DNA of 64,000 nt from a candidate division WOR-3 bacterium (GTDB lineage Bacteria > Hydrothermota > Hydrothermia > UBA1063): the NCBI GenBank assembly GCA_039803545.1, contig JBDRYS010000001.1, positions 127,866 to 191,865 on the forward strand, written 5' to 3'. The translations under genes were made by a program, and so were the position numbers. The notes beneath the pieces were generated by a model. That model was not told the DNA's origin and ran no database searches. It was given only the letters and a program-made list of their open reading frames with translations. Shown here one piece after another: positions 1-8,544 of this stretch. Position 1 is the stretch's first letter. Each line of letters opens with the position of its first letter.

Positions 1-115
1 TGAACCTATCGTTACGGTTATACCTCCAAAGAGGATGGAGGAGGTAAAGGCCGAAGCACCCGCTGAGGAAGCTGCAGGAACTGAAGGTGAAGAGGAGAAG
101 AAAGAAGAAAAGTAA
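1..115 (+). CDS. rplY: 50S ribosomal protein L25 (TL5/Ctc type), C-terminal end
   Basis: Only the last 37 codons are in the window, read from base 2 to a TAA at 113-115. The visible piece contains PIVTVIPPKR and then a long acidic, Ala/Glu-rich and Lys-rich tail. This matches the end of the long (TL5/CTC) form of L25, which binds 5S rRNA in the large subunit. The call is supported by context: L25 and peptidyl-tRNA hydrolase are adjacent in a great many bacteria, and pth starts 14 bases downstream here. No catalytic role is expected. Because the 5S-binding domain lies outside the window, the identification rests on the tail and the neighbour. Confidence 0.7.
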   Translation, partial: EPIVTVIPPKRMEEVKAEAPAEEAAGTEGEEEKKEEK

Positions 116-129
116 GAAAAGCTTATTCT

Positions 130-711
130 TTGATTGTGAGAATATTTTTAGTCGGAATTGGAAACCCAGGCCGAACATATAGGTTCACGAGACACAATAT
201 AGGGCAATTGTTCGTTGATTTTGTCGCAGGAGCCCTTGATGTGAGTTTTCAGCCGGGTAAAGGTGAATATGTGTATGCAAAAAAAGGAGACCTTTTTCTA
301 TTTAAAAGTTTAACTTATATGAATCTCTCGGGACTTGCCGTTAAGAGTATTGTTGATGATTTTGAGGTTGAGATCGCTCAAGAACTTTTTGTGTGTCATG
401 ATGACCTCGATATGGAACCGTTCAATGTGAAGGTGAAGTATGACGGTGGTTCCGGTGGCCACAGGGGAATAGAATCTTGTATATATCATTTGGAGACTCT
501 CGATTTTTACAGACTAAAATTTGGAATAGGTAAGCCTAAGGGTATTGATCCGAAAGATTACGTACTTTCTCAGCTGTCTGATGATGAATTGAATAAATTC
601 AAGGATTCCTTTAAGATTGCTCTTGAAGGGATTCAGGTTATGCTGAACGAAGGGCGGGAGAAAGGTATTACCTTTATCAACACCTACGGTAGGAGAATGA
701 ATGATGGATGA
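130..711 (+). CDS. pth: peptidyl-tRNA hydrolase
   Basis: A 193-residue protein of the usual length for bacterial Pth, the cytoplasmic enzyme that cleaves the ester bond of peptidyl-tRNAs released from stalled ribosomes. The N-terminus VGIGNPGRTYRFTRHNIG contains the substrate-binding Asn and the catalytic His (RHNIG). HDDLDM and GGSGGHRGI are the other conserved blocks. The start used is TTG at 130; GTG at 136 is an alternative giving a protein two residues shorter. No strong Shine-Dalgarno site is visible, so translation may be coupled to the L25 gene 14 bases upstream. Its last 11 bases overlap the next small gene. Confidence 0.95.
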   Translation: MIVRIFLVGIGNPGRTYRFTRHNIGQLFVDFVAGALDVSFQPGKGEYVYAKKGDLFLFKSLTYMNLSGLAVKSIVDDFEVEIAQELFVCHDDLDMEPFNVKVKYDGGSGGHRGIESCIYHLETLDFYRLKFGIGKPKGIDPKDYVLSQLSDDELNKFKDSFKIALEGIQVMLNEGREKGITFINTYGRRMNDG

Positions 712-913
712 CCTCAATTTCAGGTTTTTTTACGATAAAGGCATGAAGCTTTACAAGGAAGGGAAACTTTTTGAAGCCCGTTCCTTTTTAAGGAGGGCCT
801 ATCTAATATGGCCTTGGAATCAGAAGTTAGAAAAGGTGCTAAAAGAAATTGAGGATAAGTTGCTAAATGAAAGTAAAAGCCTGATTAAACCAGGGGAGGA
901 GGATTATGCCTGA
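701..913 (+). CDS. small TPR-like protein of unknown function
   Basis: A 70-residue protein with no named family that I recognise. Residues about 8-52 look like one tetratricopeptide-type helical hairpin (YDKGMKLYKEGKLFEARSFL, then an aromatic turn and a second helix), followed by a charged helix. It overlaps pth by 11 bases and efp by 8, so it is translated within the same operon and is probably real despite its size. A single TPR hairpin usually works as a small protein-binding module; any link to translation here is inferred from position only. Confidence 0.6.
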   Translation: MMDDLNFRFFYDKGMKLYKEGKLFEARSFLRRAYLIWPWNQKLEKVLKEIEDKLLNESKSLIKPGEEDYA

Positions 914-1454
914 TTTGAGACCCGGAATGGCAATTAAGTATGAAGGAGAAATCTACCTTGTTATATCTTATCAGCATATTCATATGGGAAGGGGTGGGGC
1001 GACGATTAGAACACGCCTTAAAAACTTGAAAACTGGTCAAGTAAAAGAAGTAAGCCTTAGAGAATCTGATGAATATGAAGAGGTGACTCTCGAAAGGAAA
1101 CCGGCCCATCTTTCTTATGTAGAGGGCGATAATTATCATTTTCTCGAGGCAGAGACTTTTGAGGATATTACTTTTACCAGTGAACAATTGGGTGAAGCGG
1201 TTTACTATTTAAAGGAGGGAGAAGAGGTAACTGTTCTTTATGTGGATGGTGTCCCTATTAACATCGAGCTTCCCACCTTTGTAATTCTTGAGGTTGTTGA
1301 AACTGACCCAGGACTTAGAGGGGATACCGCATCAGGCGGTTCAAAGCCTGCTAAACTGGAGACCGGGCTTGTCGTTCAAGTTCCACTCTTTATTAAGATT
1401 GGTGACAAGGTAAAAGTGGATACAAGAACCGGGGAATACTTAGAGAGGGCATAA
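906..1454 (+). CDS. efp: elongation factor P
   Basis: A 182-residue EF-P, which enters the ribosomal E site to relieve stalling at polyproline stretches. Three beta-barrel domains are recognisable: the KOW-like N-terminal domain (1-60), the OB domain (65-125) and the C-terminal domain ending in [11 protein letters not shown]. The loop that reaches the peptidyl-transferase centre reads HMGRGGA, so its tip is Arg29 where E. coli has the modified Lys34. The start ATG at 906 is preceded by a good AGGGGAGGA-type site inside the preceding gene. It lies in the order pth-(TPR)-efp-accB. No EarP, EpmA or YmfI modification gene is visible in the window. Confidence 0.95.
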   Translation: MPDLRPGMAIKYEGEIYLVISYQHIHMGRGGATIRTRLKNLKTGQVKEVSLRESDEYEEVTLERKPAHLSYVEGDNYHFLEAETFEDITFTSEQLGEAVYYLKEGEEVTVLYVDGVPINIELPTFVILEVVETDPGLRGDTASGGSKPAKLETGLVVQVPLFIKIGDKVKVDTRTGEYLERA

Positions 1455-1456
1455 AA

Positions 1457-1921
1457 ATGAACCTTGAGAAATTAAAGAAACTCCTGGATTTTATGGAAGA
1501 GCATAACCTCCAGGAGATGGAACTAAAAGGGCTTTTTTACCACATAAAGCTGAAGAAGGCGAGTGAGACAAGTTATATACCCGTTGAGTCAGTTAATAAA
1601 TCAGAAAAACAGGCGACTGTTTCTGTAGCATCTACTTCTAATCAGCCTTCAGAGACTAAGAAGGAGAGTGAAAACAATTATTATCAGATTCGTTCACCTA
1701 TGGTGGGGACCTTTTACAGAAGTCCTTCTCCCGGTGCTGAACCCTATGTAAAAGAGGGTGATATTGTGAAAAAGGGGCAGGTTGTATGCATTATTGAAGC
1801 AATGAAGGTGATGAATGAAATAGAATCCGACGTCACTGGACGAATTGTGAAGGTCCTTGTTGAGAATGGAAAGCCCGTTGAATACAATCAGCCACTCTTT
1901 CTCGTAGATACAAACCTTTGA
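1457..1921 (+). CDS. accB: biotin carboxyl carrier protein of acetyl-CoA carboxylase
   Basis: A 154-residue AccB. The biotinyl domain (about 76-152) carries the EAMKVMNE motif, with Lys117 as the biotinylation site. Residues 1-32 form the conserved N-terminal helical region, and residues 38-72 are a Ser/Thr/Lys-rich linker. It carries biotin between the carboxylase and carboxyltransferase in the first step of fatty-acid synthesis. The usual partner accC does not follow; a CCA-adding enzyme gene is there instead, overlapping by four bases (TTGA). The ligase that would charge Lys117 is at 47254-47928 in this window. Confidence 0.93.
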   Translation: MNLEKLKKLLDFMEEHNLQEMELKGLFYHIKLKKASETSYIPVESVNKSEKQATVSVASTSNQPSETKKESENNYYQIRSPMVGTFYRSPSPGAEPYVKEGDIVKKGQVVCIIEAMKVMNEIESDVTGRIVKVLVENGKPVEYNQPLFLVDTNL

Positions 1922-3090
1922 AAGTAGATATTGAGAGGTTTAAAGGCAACACCCCACTTAAGTTTTTAACATTTCTCGATGGTACCAAGTTTTACTTGGT
2001 TGGGGGGTGTGTAAGAGACCTCCTGCTTAACAGGCCTTTAAAAGACATAGATATAGTTTTAGAGAGGCAGAGTTATAGTTTTATTGAAAATTTTTCTTTA
2101 ATTTTCGGTGCTCCACGAATTACCAGGAGTCAGTTTTTGACTTTAAAGATCGAGACCCCAAAGGGTACCTTTGACGTAGCAAGGGCGAGATTTGAGTTGT
2201 ACGAAGCGCCGGGTAAACTGCCAAAGGTCTATCCCGCCTACGATATCGTTAGAGACTTAAAGAGAAGGGATTTCACTATAAACTCAATGGCCATTGAATT
2301 ATGGCCACGCACCTTTGAGCTTGTTGATCCATTGGGCGGCTTCGAAGACCTGAGAGAAAGGATTTTGCGAGTTAACAAGCGGGGTAGCTTTGTCGACGAT
2401 CCAACGAGGGCCTTTAGGGCCATTCGATACAGGCACAGGTTTGGTCTTAGTTATGACCCTTCGACGGAGATGGAATTTGAGAATCTCCAGAAAAGTCTTC
2501 CAGGTATCTCTTTTAAAAGGATAAAAAACGAGATTGCGCGTATAGCCTGTGAAGAGAAAAGACTCTTGATGTTCAAGGAAATTGGTGAGAGAAGAATTTT
2601 AAAAATCTGGGATGAGAGCTTTAGTTGCTTCAATTTGGATATACTGGAAAAGTTGGATAAAGTTTTACCAAGGGCAGAGGAAAACTGGCTTTACTTCCTT
2701 ATACCCTTTGGACTTGAGAACTATTTTGAGAAGCACCCTTACAATTTTAGGGTTTACGAGCGAAGGGCACTCGAACTTTTATTTAAGCCTGTGGGTATTT
2801 CTTCATCACCACGCCTCAGTGAAATTCATTCACTATTGAAGGATGCGGATTCTGAAACGGTAAAAGTGTGGGGCATTTTGAAAGGGGTAAGTCTTGAAAC
2901 TTTAGAGGAATATCTTTCAAAGAGGGAGTTGCTGAAAAACTCGGTCAGACTAAGTGCTTTGGTTAAAAAGTTTGGTAATCCAAAAAAAGCGAAAAAGGCG
3001 TACAGTTTATTGGTTTCTGCTTTGCTGGATGGAGAAATAGAATTTGGGGAAGAAGAGCAATTTTTGAGAAAGATTTTACCCGAGTTGTAA
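1918..3090 (+). CDS. cca: CCA-adding tRNA nucleotidyltransferase / poly(A) polymerase family
   Basis: A 390-residue class II nucleotidyltransferase. The head domain shows [10 protein letters not shown] followed by the metal-binding DIDIV (D-x-D). The neck region shows [13 protein letters not shown] and [15 protein letters not shown], the nucleotide-selecting motifs of bacterial CCA and poly(A) enzymes. The C-terminal body is helical and poorly conserved. It probably repairs or adds the 3' CCA of tRNAs, which fits the tRNA-Ala at 22244-22316 that lacks an encoded CCA. The start is a TTG that overlaps the accB stop. An A-adding or poly(A) specialist cannot be excluded by eye. Its 3' end overlaps convergent kdsB by 15 bases. 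Confidence 0.85.
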   Translation: MKVDIERFKGNTPLKFLTFLDGTKFYLVGGCVRDLLLNRPLKDIDIVLERQSYSFIENFSLIFGAPRITRSQFLTLKIETPKGTFDVARARFELYEAPGKLPKVYPAYDIVRDLKRRDFTINSMAIELWPRTFELVDPLGGFEDLRERILRVNKRGSFVDDPTRAFRAIRYRHRFGLSYDPSTEMEFENLQKSLPGISFKRIKNEIARIACEEKRLLMFKEIGERRILKIWDESFSCFNLDILEKLDKVLPRAEENWLYFLIPFGLENYFEKHPYNFRVYERRALELLFKPVGISSSPRLSEIHSLLKDADSETVKVWGILKGVSLETLEEYLSKRELLKNSVRLSALVKKFGNPKKAKKAYSLLVSALLDGEIEFGEEEQFLRKILPEL

Positions 3091-3807
3091 TTTGAGCCTT
3101 CTTTCTACCTCTTCGATATCCTCAGGAGTATCCACAGGACAGGGCTTGTATTTAACCTCTAATAATTTGATTCTCATCCCATTTTCAAGGGCTCGGAGTT
3201 GTTCAAGCTTCTCCGTTTTTTCAAGAAAAGCTTGCGGGAGTGAGACGAATTTTTTTAGACTCTCTTTGGTGAATCCATAAACACCTATGTGTATTTTGAA
3301 GTTGTAGTTTTCTGTGGGTTCGCGGTAGAAGGGTATCAGACTTCTGGAAAAATAGAGGGCATAATTGTTGATATCTGATACAATTTTTACCCTGTTTGGA
3401 TTTTCCGCTTCTTCCTTGTTATTCGTTGAGTAATAGGGTGTAGCAATGTCGCAGTTTCCTTCAAAAAGGGCAATAAATATTTTATCAAGGACCTCTCCTG
3501 TGATCAGTGGCTCGTCTCCCTGAAGGTTTATCACATATTTAACATCTAAGTCTTTTATGGCGTAAAAAACCCTGTCGGTTCCTGAGGGTAATTCTGACGG
3601 GGTTAAAATGGCCTCTGCACCAAAAAGTTCCACTTGTTTTTTGACTTCCTCCGAGTCCGTCGCTATAAAAATTTTTTCGGCGTACTCTGATTTTTTTGCA
3701 CCTTCATAGACCCACTGGATCATCGGTTTACCGAGGATAGGATATAGTACTTTCTTTGGAAACCTTGTGGATCCGATTCGAGCGGGAATTACGATGGCGG
3801 TTTTCAT
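3076..3807 (-). CDS. kdsB: 3-deoxy-manno-octulosonate cytidylyltransferase (CMP-Kdo synthetase)
   Basis: A 243-residue KdsB, which activates Kdo with CTP for transfer to lipid A. The N-terminus AIVIPARIGSTRFPKKVL is the nucleotide-binding signature, and NLQGDEPLI is the metal/substrate motif. Length is normal for the family. It implies Kdo-containing LPS, in line with lpxB and lptD elsewhere in the window. The ATG at 3807 has no recognisable Shine-Dalgarno site and sits 12 bases after a strong GC hairpin, so how it is translated is unclear. Its 3' end overlaps the cca end on the opposite strand. Confidence 0.93.
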   Translation of the reverse strand: MKTAIVIPARIGSTRFPKKVLYPILGKPMIQWVYEGAKKSEYAEKIFIATDSEEVKKQVELFGAEAILTPSELPSGTDRVFYAIKDLDVKYVINLQGDEPLITGEVLDKIFIALFEGNCDIATPYYSTNNKEEAENPNRVKIVSDINNYALYFSRSLIPFYREPTENYNFKIHIGVYGFTKESLKKFVSLPQAFLEKTEKLEQLRALENGMRIKLLEVKYKPCPVDTPEDIEEVERRLKLQLG

Positions 3808-3819
3808 TAAGAAGAGTTC

Positions 3820-3846
3820 GGGGGCGTCCCCTTCGGGGACGCCCCC
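3820..3846 (-). terminator. GC-rich hairpin between esterase and kdsB genes
   Basis: A perfect 12-bp inverted repeat (GGGGGCGTCCCC and its complement) closes a three-base TTC loop. It follows the esterase stop at 3860 on the minus strand and precedes the kdsB start at 3807. The minus-strand tail is only moderately U-rich (CTCTTCTTAATG), while a T5 run lies about 8 bases beyond the hairpin on the plus strand. The most likely role is an intrinsic terminator for the esterase gene, possibly bidirectional. A leader element for kdsB is the alternative. Confidence 0.6.
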
Positions 3847-3859
3847 GTGGATTAACTTT

Positions 3860-5026
3860 TTATTCGCCCAAGAAGTATTTAAGTGATTTGAATACCCTTA
3901 TTTGTAGGTGAGTAGCGTGTCTCGGTGGAAAATCTTCGGCAGGATAACCCGGTGCATCAGTGAAAAGTTCATAGTAGTGGTCATATTGAAGTGTGCTTAA
4001 AAGGGTATGGCAAGCTATAGCGTGGGGTGCTAAGAATAGCTCGTCTTGATAGCCGCAATCTATGTAAATCTTAAGGTTGTGTTGTCTTATGTTGTTAAAA
4101 TTCGTACTTATGAGAGTGAAAACGTCATGGTTGGAGAGCCATTCGTTGAACACACTATTGGTGTCGCCATTTGGCTTCAGTGGCAATCTTACGCCAGCCC
4201 ATATGGCACCGAAGGTTCCCGGAACAGTATCAAGTGGTATTTCATAGTTTAAGGTGTCAAAAGAGGAAAATGGTCCCACTTTCGGACTGAAAGCCCCTGC
4301 CATTGCAAAGAGCATTGTAGAAAGGGGTCTTGAGGGTCCAAGATATCTTCCTGCAGTGGAGGGTATTCTGTAGCCGAAGTCTGCCCATTCGCTCAGTACA
4401 GCTTGAATCATGTTTACATTCGTACCGGGAATAGGAAGTAAAAATTGAGAGAAGGCAATGGGACCGGAGTGGGAGGCACACCCTCTAAAAATGTCCGGGT
4501 GTTTGACGCCAAGTTTCAGAGCACCGTAACCTCCCATAGAGATTCCGATAAGATAAATTTCTGAAGAATCTACAGGGTAATGGGCTTTAATATAACCAAC
4601 TACGTCATTAACTATGTAATCCTCGTATCTTCCAAATACGGAGTTTGCAAAAGGCTGGTATTCGCTATTTGTATAGAAACTCCCGCCCAGTACATTTCGA
4701 GCGTCGGGCATTACTGCAATGCAGGGTCTTATCTTTCCTGATGAGATCATATAGTCAAGAATCCCCTTTATATCTTCCACACTTTGCCAGAATAGGTAAT
4801 TACCACCAAAACCGTGAAGGAAGAGAACCACTGGATATTTTTTGGTAGAGTCATAGTCGGGTGGTAGATAGACCATTGCCTGCTTTGTACCAATATTGGC
4901 ATCTGTTGCAGGAATGTTTACAATGGAGGTTGTCCCTTCATTTATTTCTGGGCCAATAATTTCATCTACTTTTTGGCAGGAAAGGGCCAAAATTAGTAAA
5001 GGTAATAAAATAAAAAATTTCCTCAT
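3860..5026 (-). CDS. secreted esterase-family lipoprotein (alpha/beta hydrolase, esterase D / antigen 85-like)
   Basis: A 388-residue protein. The start chosen is ATG 5026, because AAAGGAGGT lies just upstream and the next residues form a lipoprotein signal with lipobox LALSC (Cys17). A longer in-frame start exists at 5056. The alpha/beta-hydrolase core shows the oxyanion block FLHGFGG, the nucleophile elbow GISMGG (Ser163) and late Asp and His candidates (DCGYQDE and HATH). The family hydrolyses carboxylic esters, such as feruloyl, acyl or S-formylglutathione esters, and the substrate cannot be told from sequence. It would be anchored in a membrane facing the periplasm or surface. It follows the FadL-like gene by 13 bases, so the two are probably co-transcribed. 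Confidence 0.8.
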   Translation of the reverse strand: MRKFFILLPLLILALSCQKVDEIIGPEINEGTTSIVNIPATDANIGTKQAMVYLPPDYDSTKKYPVVLFLHGFGGNYLFWQSVEDIKGILDYMISSGKIRPCIAVMPDARNVLGGSFYTNSEYQPFANSVFGRYEDYIVNDVVGYIKAHYPVDSSEIYLIGISMGGYGALKLGVKHPDIFRGCASHSGPIAFSQFLLPIPGTNVNMIQAVLSEWADFGYRIPSTAGRYLGPSRPLSTMLFAMAGAFSPKVGPFSSFDTLNYEIPLDTVPGTFGAIWAGVRLPLKPNGDTNSVFNEWLSNHDVFTLISTNFNNIRQHNLKIYIDCGYQDELFLAPHAIACHTLLSTLQYDHYYELFTDAPGYPAEDFPPRHATHLQIRVFKSLKYFLGE

Positions 5027-5039
5027 GTCCAAACCTCCT

Positions 5040-6476
5040 TTAGAATTTATAGACAATATTTAAACCAAGTCCATGAATATTCATCTCATAGGCCCCCGGC
5101 AGGTAAGGAGATTCGTAGCTGTAAGTGGAGTCCCTTTCGACGGTCCTTCGGGAGGGTAAAATATATTCGTAATTTAGGTTAATTTCCATATTTTTCCAAC
5201 TGTATCCAAGACCGAGGTTTACGCTATATTTGTCACCTGGATCGGGTATCAAGACGGTAATGGTGTTGTCCGGAACCGGTGATTGATCCCAGTAGAGGCC
5301 ATACCTTAGTAATAGGTCTGGCATTACCTTATATTCACCGCCAAAGCTTACTCTGTAAGTATTCTTCCAGAGAAGGGTTAGAGTGTCGGTTTTCACTGTG
5401 TCGAGAGGTATTGTATTATTTACTTTTAAAACGAGGTTTTCAAAGTCTACACCAAGCCTGTCAAGGGTGAACCACCTGGTCCAATCGACATCTAAGGCAA
5501 GGGTGAGCTTTTCAGAAGGTTTGTAAGAAATCCCTGCTCCAGCATTTGCAGGGAGGTTTAGTTTTGTTGTAAAGGTGCCTGAACCCGATGCAGTTGAGCC
5601 ATTAAACATGAATTTCTTCTCTGGTGGCATTTGTGACAAGAGATAATCGTTATAGGGGAGGTAAAGGGTCAGATCCGCAGTTCCTTCAAGTTTCACCTTT
5701 GAATAAACCCTGGCAGAGGCTCCAAGGGCGAGCTTTTCGTTTATTTTCCACATAATCCCAAGAATTCCACCAAAGCCCCAACCGGTTCCTTCAATTTTAG
5801 TATCAATAGGAAAGAGTCTGTATTGGATCGGCAAGGAATGTGCGGATGTATCGACCGTTGCAGGGTCAAAGAAGTTAACTTTCCTAAGCATTATAGACGT
5901 CCTTGTTGCACCTACAGATAGACCTATGCTGAACTTACTAAAAGATTTCGCATAAGAAAGATAGATATTGTAAACCGATAGGTCGCTCTGCCAGTCATAT
6001 TTTTCATAATTGGGCACTTTAAAAGTGGTATCCGTTGTATTGTAGTAGCCAATGGGGAAATCGTACAGGTCCCACTTTGAACCGAGCCCAAAGGGGACGG
6101 TAAAGGAGATGGCGACCCTGTTTTCTGCTATTTCAAAAGGTGTGATATATGCAAAGGAGGGGATATAGAAGTTCTGTGGATGGGCATTTACCTTTTCTCT
6201 TAGGCTATAAGGACCATCGTAGCCAAGGATGCCGGTGTTAGGCTCGTAGGAAGAAGAGGGCCTTATCCCTAAACCGTTTAGGGCAATTTGGCTCTCGTCG
6301 ATGTATGCAAGCCCCGCAGGGTTCCAAAATAGTGTGGACCAATCGTTGGCAACGGCTCTGAAGGCCCCGCCCATGGAGAGAGCTCTTGCTCCGACACCTG
6401 AGAGAGCGAATCCTCCGGCCTGAAGAGTAGCGGTTAGTAGTGCCGTTATAGTTAGGTATTTTAAAGATTTGTACAT
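5040..6476 (-). CDS. OMPP1/FadL/TodX-family outer-membrane transport protein
   Basis: A 478-residue protein starting at ATG 6476 with AAGGAGG seven bases upstream. A Sec signal peptide (about residues 1-21, ending LQAGG) is followed by LSGVGARALSMGGAF and NDWSTLFWNPAGLA, the N-terminal hatch signature of the FadL family. Many alternating beta strands then end in an aromatic final strand (LGLNIVYKF). FadL proteins let hydrophobic compounds such as fatty acids or aromatics cross the outer membrane. The co-oriented secreted esterase just downstream could supply hydrolysed acyl substrates, but that pairing is inference. Confidence 0.85.
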   Translation of the reverse strand: MYKSLKYLTITALLTATLQAGGFALSGVGARALSMGGAFRAVANDWSTLFWNPAGLAYIDESQIALNGLGIRPSSSYEPNTGILGYDGPYSLREKVNAHPQNFYIPSFAYITPFEIAENRVAISFTVPFGLGSKWDLYDFPIGYYNTTDTTFKVPNYEKYDWQSDLSVYNIYLSYAKSFSKFSIGLSVGATRTSIMLRKVNFFDPATVDTSAHSLPIQYRLFPIDTKIEGTGWGFGGILGIMWKINEKLALGASARVYSKVKLEGTADLTLYLPYNDYLLSQMPPEKKFMFNGSTASGSGTFTTKLNLPANAGAGISYKPSEKLTLALDVDWTRWFTLDRLGVDFENLVLKVNNTIPLDTVKTDTLTLLWKNTYRVSFGGEYKVMPDLLLRYGLYWDQSPVPDNTITVLIPDPGDKYSVNLGLGYSWKNMEINLNYEYILPSRRTVERDSTYSYESPYLPGAYEMNIHGLGLNIVYKF

Positions 6477-6648
6477 CAAGAAACCTCCTTTTAGTGGTGT
6501 TATTATTAACTATAATTGTTGGTTTTGCAAAAGGCGTATTGCTTTGAATATTTTTACGATTTGACTTCAATAACCCTTCATCTCAAAGAAATGACCATAT
6601 AGACTACTTCTCTAAAGTGGGGTTACCGTCTATGCCTTGATTGGGCAG

Positions 6649-8529
6649 CTAACTTTGTGGAATCATCCCTAAGGAAAATACCTTCTTACATGCCTCTACC
6701 ACTTCTGGGTCGAAGAGTTTTCCCTTGTTTTCTTCGAGGTATTTTAGAACCTCCTCAATGGGAATTGGTGGACGATAAGGCCTCCGTGCCAGCATTGCTT
6801 CCGCCACATCTGCCACTGCTAAGATCCTTGCTTCTTTGATTATTTGGTCGTTTTTCAAACCTTTTGGATAGCCAGAACCGTCCAATCTCTCATGATGTTG
6901 CCGCACAATCTCGGCGATCTCTTTTAGAGATTCTAAGGTAATGAGTGTTTCGTATCCTTTGTCTGGGTGGACTTTAACGATCTCAAATTCTAATGGAGTA
7001 AGCCTCGAGGGTTTTGTTAATATTTCTGCGGGGACATAAAGTTTTCCAATATCGTGGAGCATCCCTGCTATATAAAGTTTCCTTTGTTCATCTTGACTTA
7101 GTCCCAACTCTCTTGCTATGGCTGATGCGATTAGCGCTACTTTTCTCTGGTGTCCCGCAGTGTAAGGGTCCCTTTCTTCAACAATCCTTGAAAGTAGTGA
7201 AATAACCTCGTCAAAGTTTTCTTCCAGCTTCTTCAGATACTTTTTTACCTCTTCGTTTGCCTCAATTGTCCTGACACTCTCCATCAAATTTGCAATATAA
7301 AAGGCGAGGATGTGATTGAACCATTCATCTTGTCTATCGATATCGTGCTTTTGTTTGTATTCGCATTTTAAAACACCCCATAATTTGCCTTCCACGAATA
7401 TGGGGGTATCAATGACTGCTTTAATTTCCTCGTCTTTGAGGTATGTATCATAAAGTTCAATGAGTCTGTTGTCCTGCATAACATCCGTGGCGCAAATCTG
7501 AATGCCTTGCTTTAAGAAGTTCAAGTAACGATAATGTTCTTTTTCGTTAAAGGTCACTTTTGATGTTTCGTAAGCGTTCTTATCGCTGTTAAAGACGATC
7601 TTGTTTTCATAGACTTCATCCTTTAGTACCCAAATTCCAAACCTGTTGGCATTTAATACCTTGCAAGATTCTTTCAGGATTTCATAAAAAGCGGACTCGA
7701 GGTTTCTAATGTAAGATTCTCGGTTTTTAAAAAGGTTTATCAGGAGTAACCTCTGATTTAATGAGTTTTCGTAAAGTTTTGCCTCTTTTTCTTTAAAAAG
7801 TTTTTCATCCGTTATGTCGAAGAGAAAGCCTTCAATGTACTGAAGTGCGCCTCTCCTAAATATCCCGCGGGCATTATTTCTTATCCATTTTGTTCTACCC
7901 TTGAAAGTTTTGAGCTGAAATTCAAAGTTCTTTACAATCTTATACTTAAATATTAAGTCCAGCCATTTTTTTCGGTCTTCGGGGTAAACATAAAAGTCCC
8001 GTGCGTTCAATTTTGACAAAATCTCAAAGTTTGGAACTTCAAGGATGCTTAAAAGTTCCAGATTTCCCAGAAGAAAATTTCCTTCTGCTGTAGTTCTGTA
8101 CATACCTATTGGAAGGTTGTGTATAAGGTCTCTCTGAGTTTTCCATGTTCGAATTAGATCCCCCAGTTTCTCACTGTTTTTGTTTAAATAGTTGAGCAAA
8201 AAGAAAGATTCTGGTCTTTTAAATTCCTCTTTTTCCAGTGTTAAAAGGAACTCAGCCGGTTCAGGAGCATGCCCGGAGACCAGTGCTATGTTTATGGGAG
8301 TTCGTTCGAAATCAATTTGCAGTCTGAAGAATGTGTCCTGTTCTAATGCTGGATTGTCAAGGTCAAAAATGAAGATGGAGTAATCCTCTTTTTCGAGTAC
8401 GGTAGTGTAATCTTCTAAGGATTCTATTTTCTCGAATTTCAAGTCGAATTTCTCTGAATGGGCTTTGCAAATCTCACCAACTTCCTTGTCTTTTCCAACA
8501 TAAAAAATATTCTTACTTTTCACAGTCAA
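6649..8529 (-). CDS. receiver-like/PAS/GAF/HD-GYP signalling protein (putative cyclic-di-GMP phosphodiesterase)
   Basis: A 626-residue cytoplasmic protein with no membrane segments. Residues 1-115 resemble a degenerate response-regulator receiver fold. About 137-250 is a PAS domain with PAC motif, 270-420 is GAF-like, and 455-620 is HD-GYP. Metal and catalytic residues are present: His460, HD at 492-493, HH at 545-546 and GYP at 553-555. Such proteins hydrolyse cyclic di-GMP (or cGAMP) in response to ligand or redox input. The start is TTG 8529, preceded at nine bases by AGAGAGG; GTG 8523 is an alternative. It is 15 bases downstream of uvrC. No GGDEF synthase is in the window. Confidence 0.88.
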   Translation of the reverse strand: MTVKSKNIFYVGKDKEVGEICKAHSEKFDLKFEKIESLEDYTTVLEKEDYSIFIFDLDNPALEQDTFFRLQIDFERTPINIALVSGHAPEPAEFLLTLEKEEFKRPESFFLLNYLNKNSEKLGDLIRTWKTQRDLIHNLPIGMYRTTAEGNFLLGNLELLSILEVPNFEILSKLNARDFYVYPEDRKKWLDLIFKYKIVKNFEFQLKTFKGRTKWIRNNARGIFRRGALQYIEGFLFDITDEKLFKEKEAKLYENSLNQRLLLINLFKNRESYIRNLESAFYEILKESCKVLNANRFGIWVLKDEVYENKIVFNSDKNAYETSKVTFNEKEHYRYLNFLKQGIQICATDVMQDNRLIELYDTYLKDEEIKAVIDTPIFVEGKLWGVLKCEYKQKHDIDRQDEWFNHILAFYIANLMESVRTIEANEEVKKYLKKLEENFDEVISLLSRIVEERDPYTAGHQRKVALIASAIARELGLSQDEQRKLYIAGMLHDIGKLYVPAEILTKPSRLTPLEFEIVKVHPDKGYETLITLESLKEIAEIVRQHHERLDGSGYPKGLKNDQIIKEARILAVADVAEAMLARRPYRPPIPIEEVLKYLEENKGKLFDPEVVEACKKVFSLGMIPQS

Positions 8530-8544
8530 ATTATACTGCCTCTC

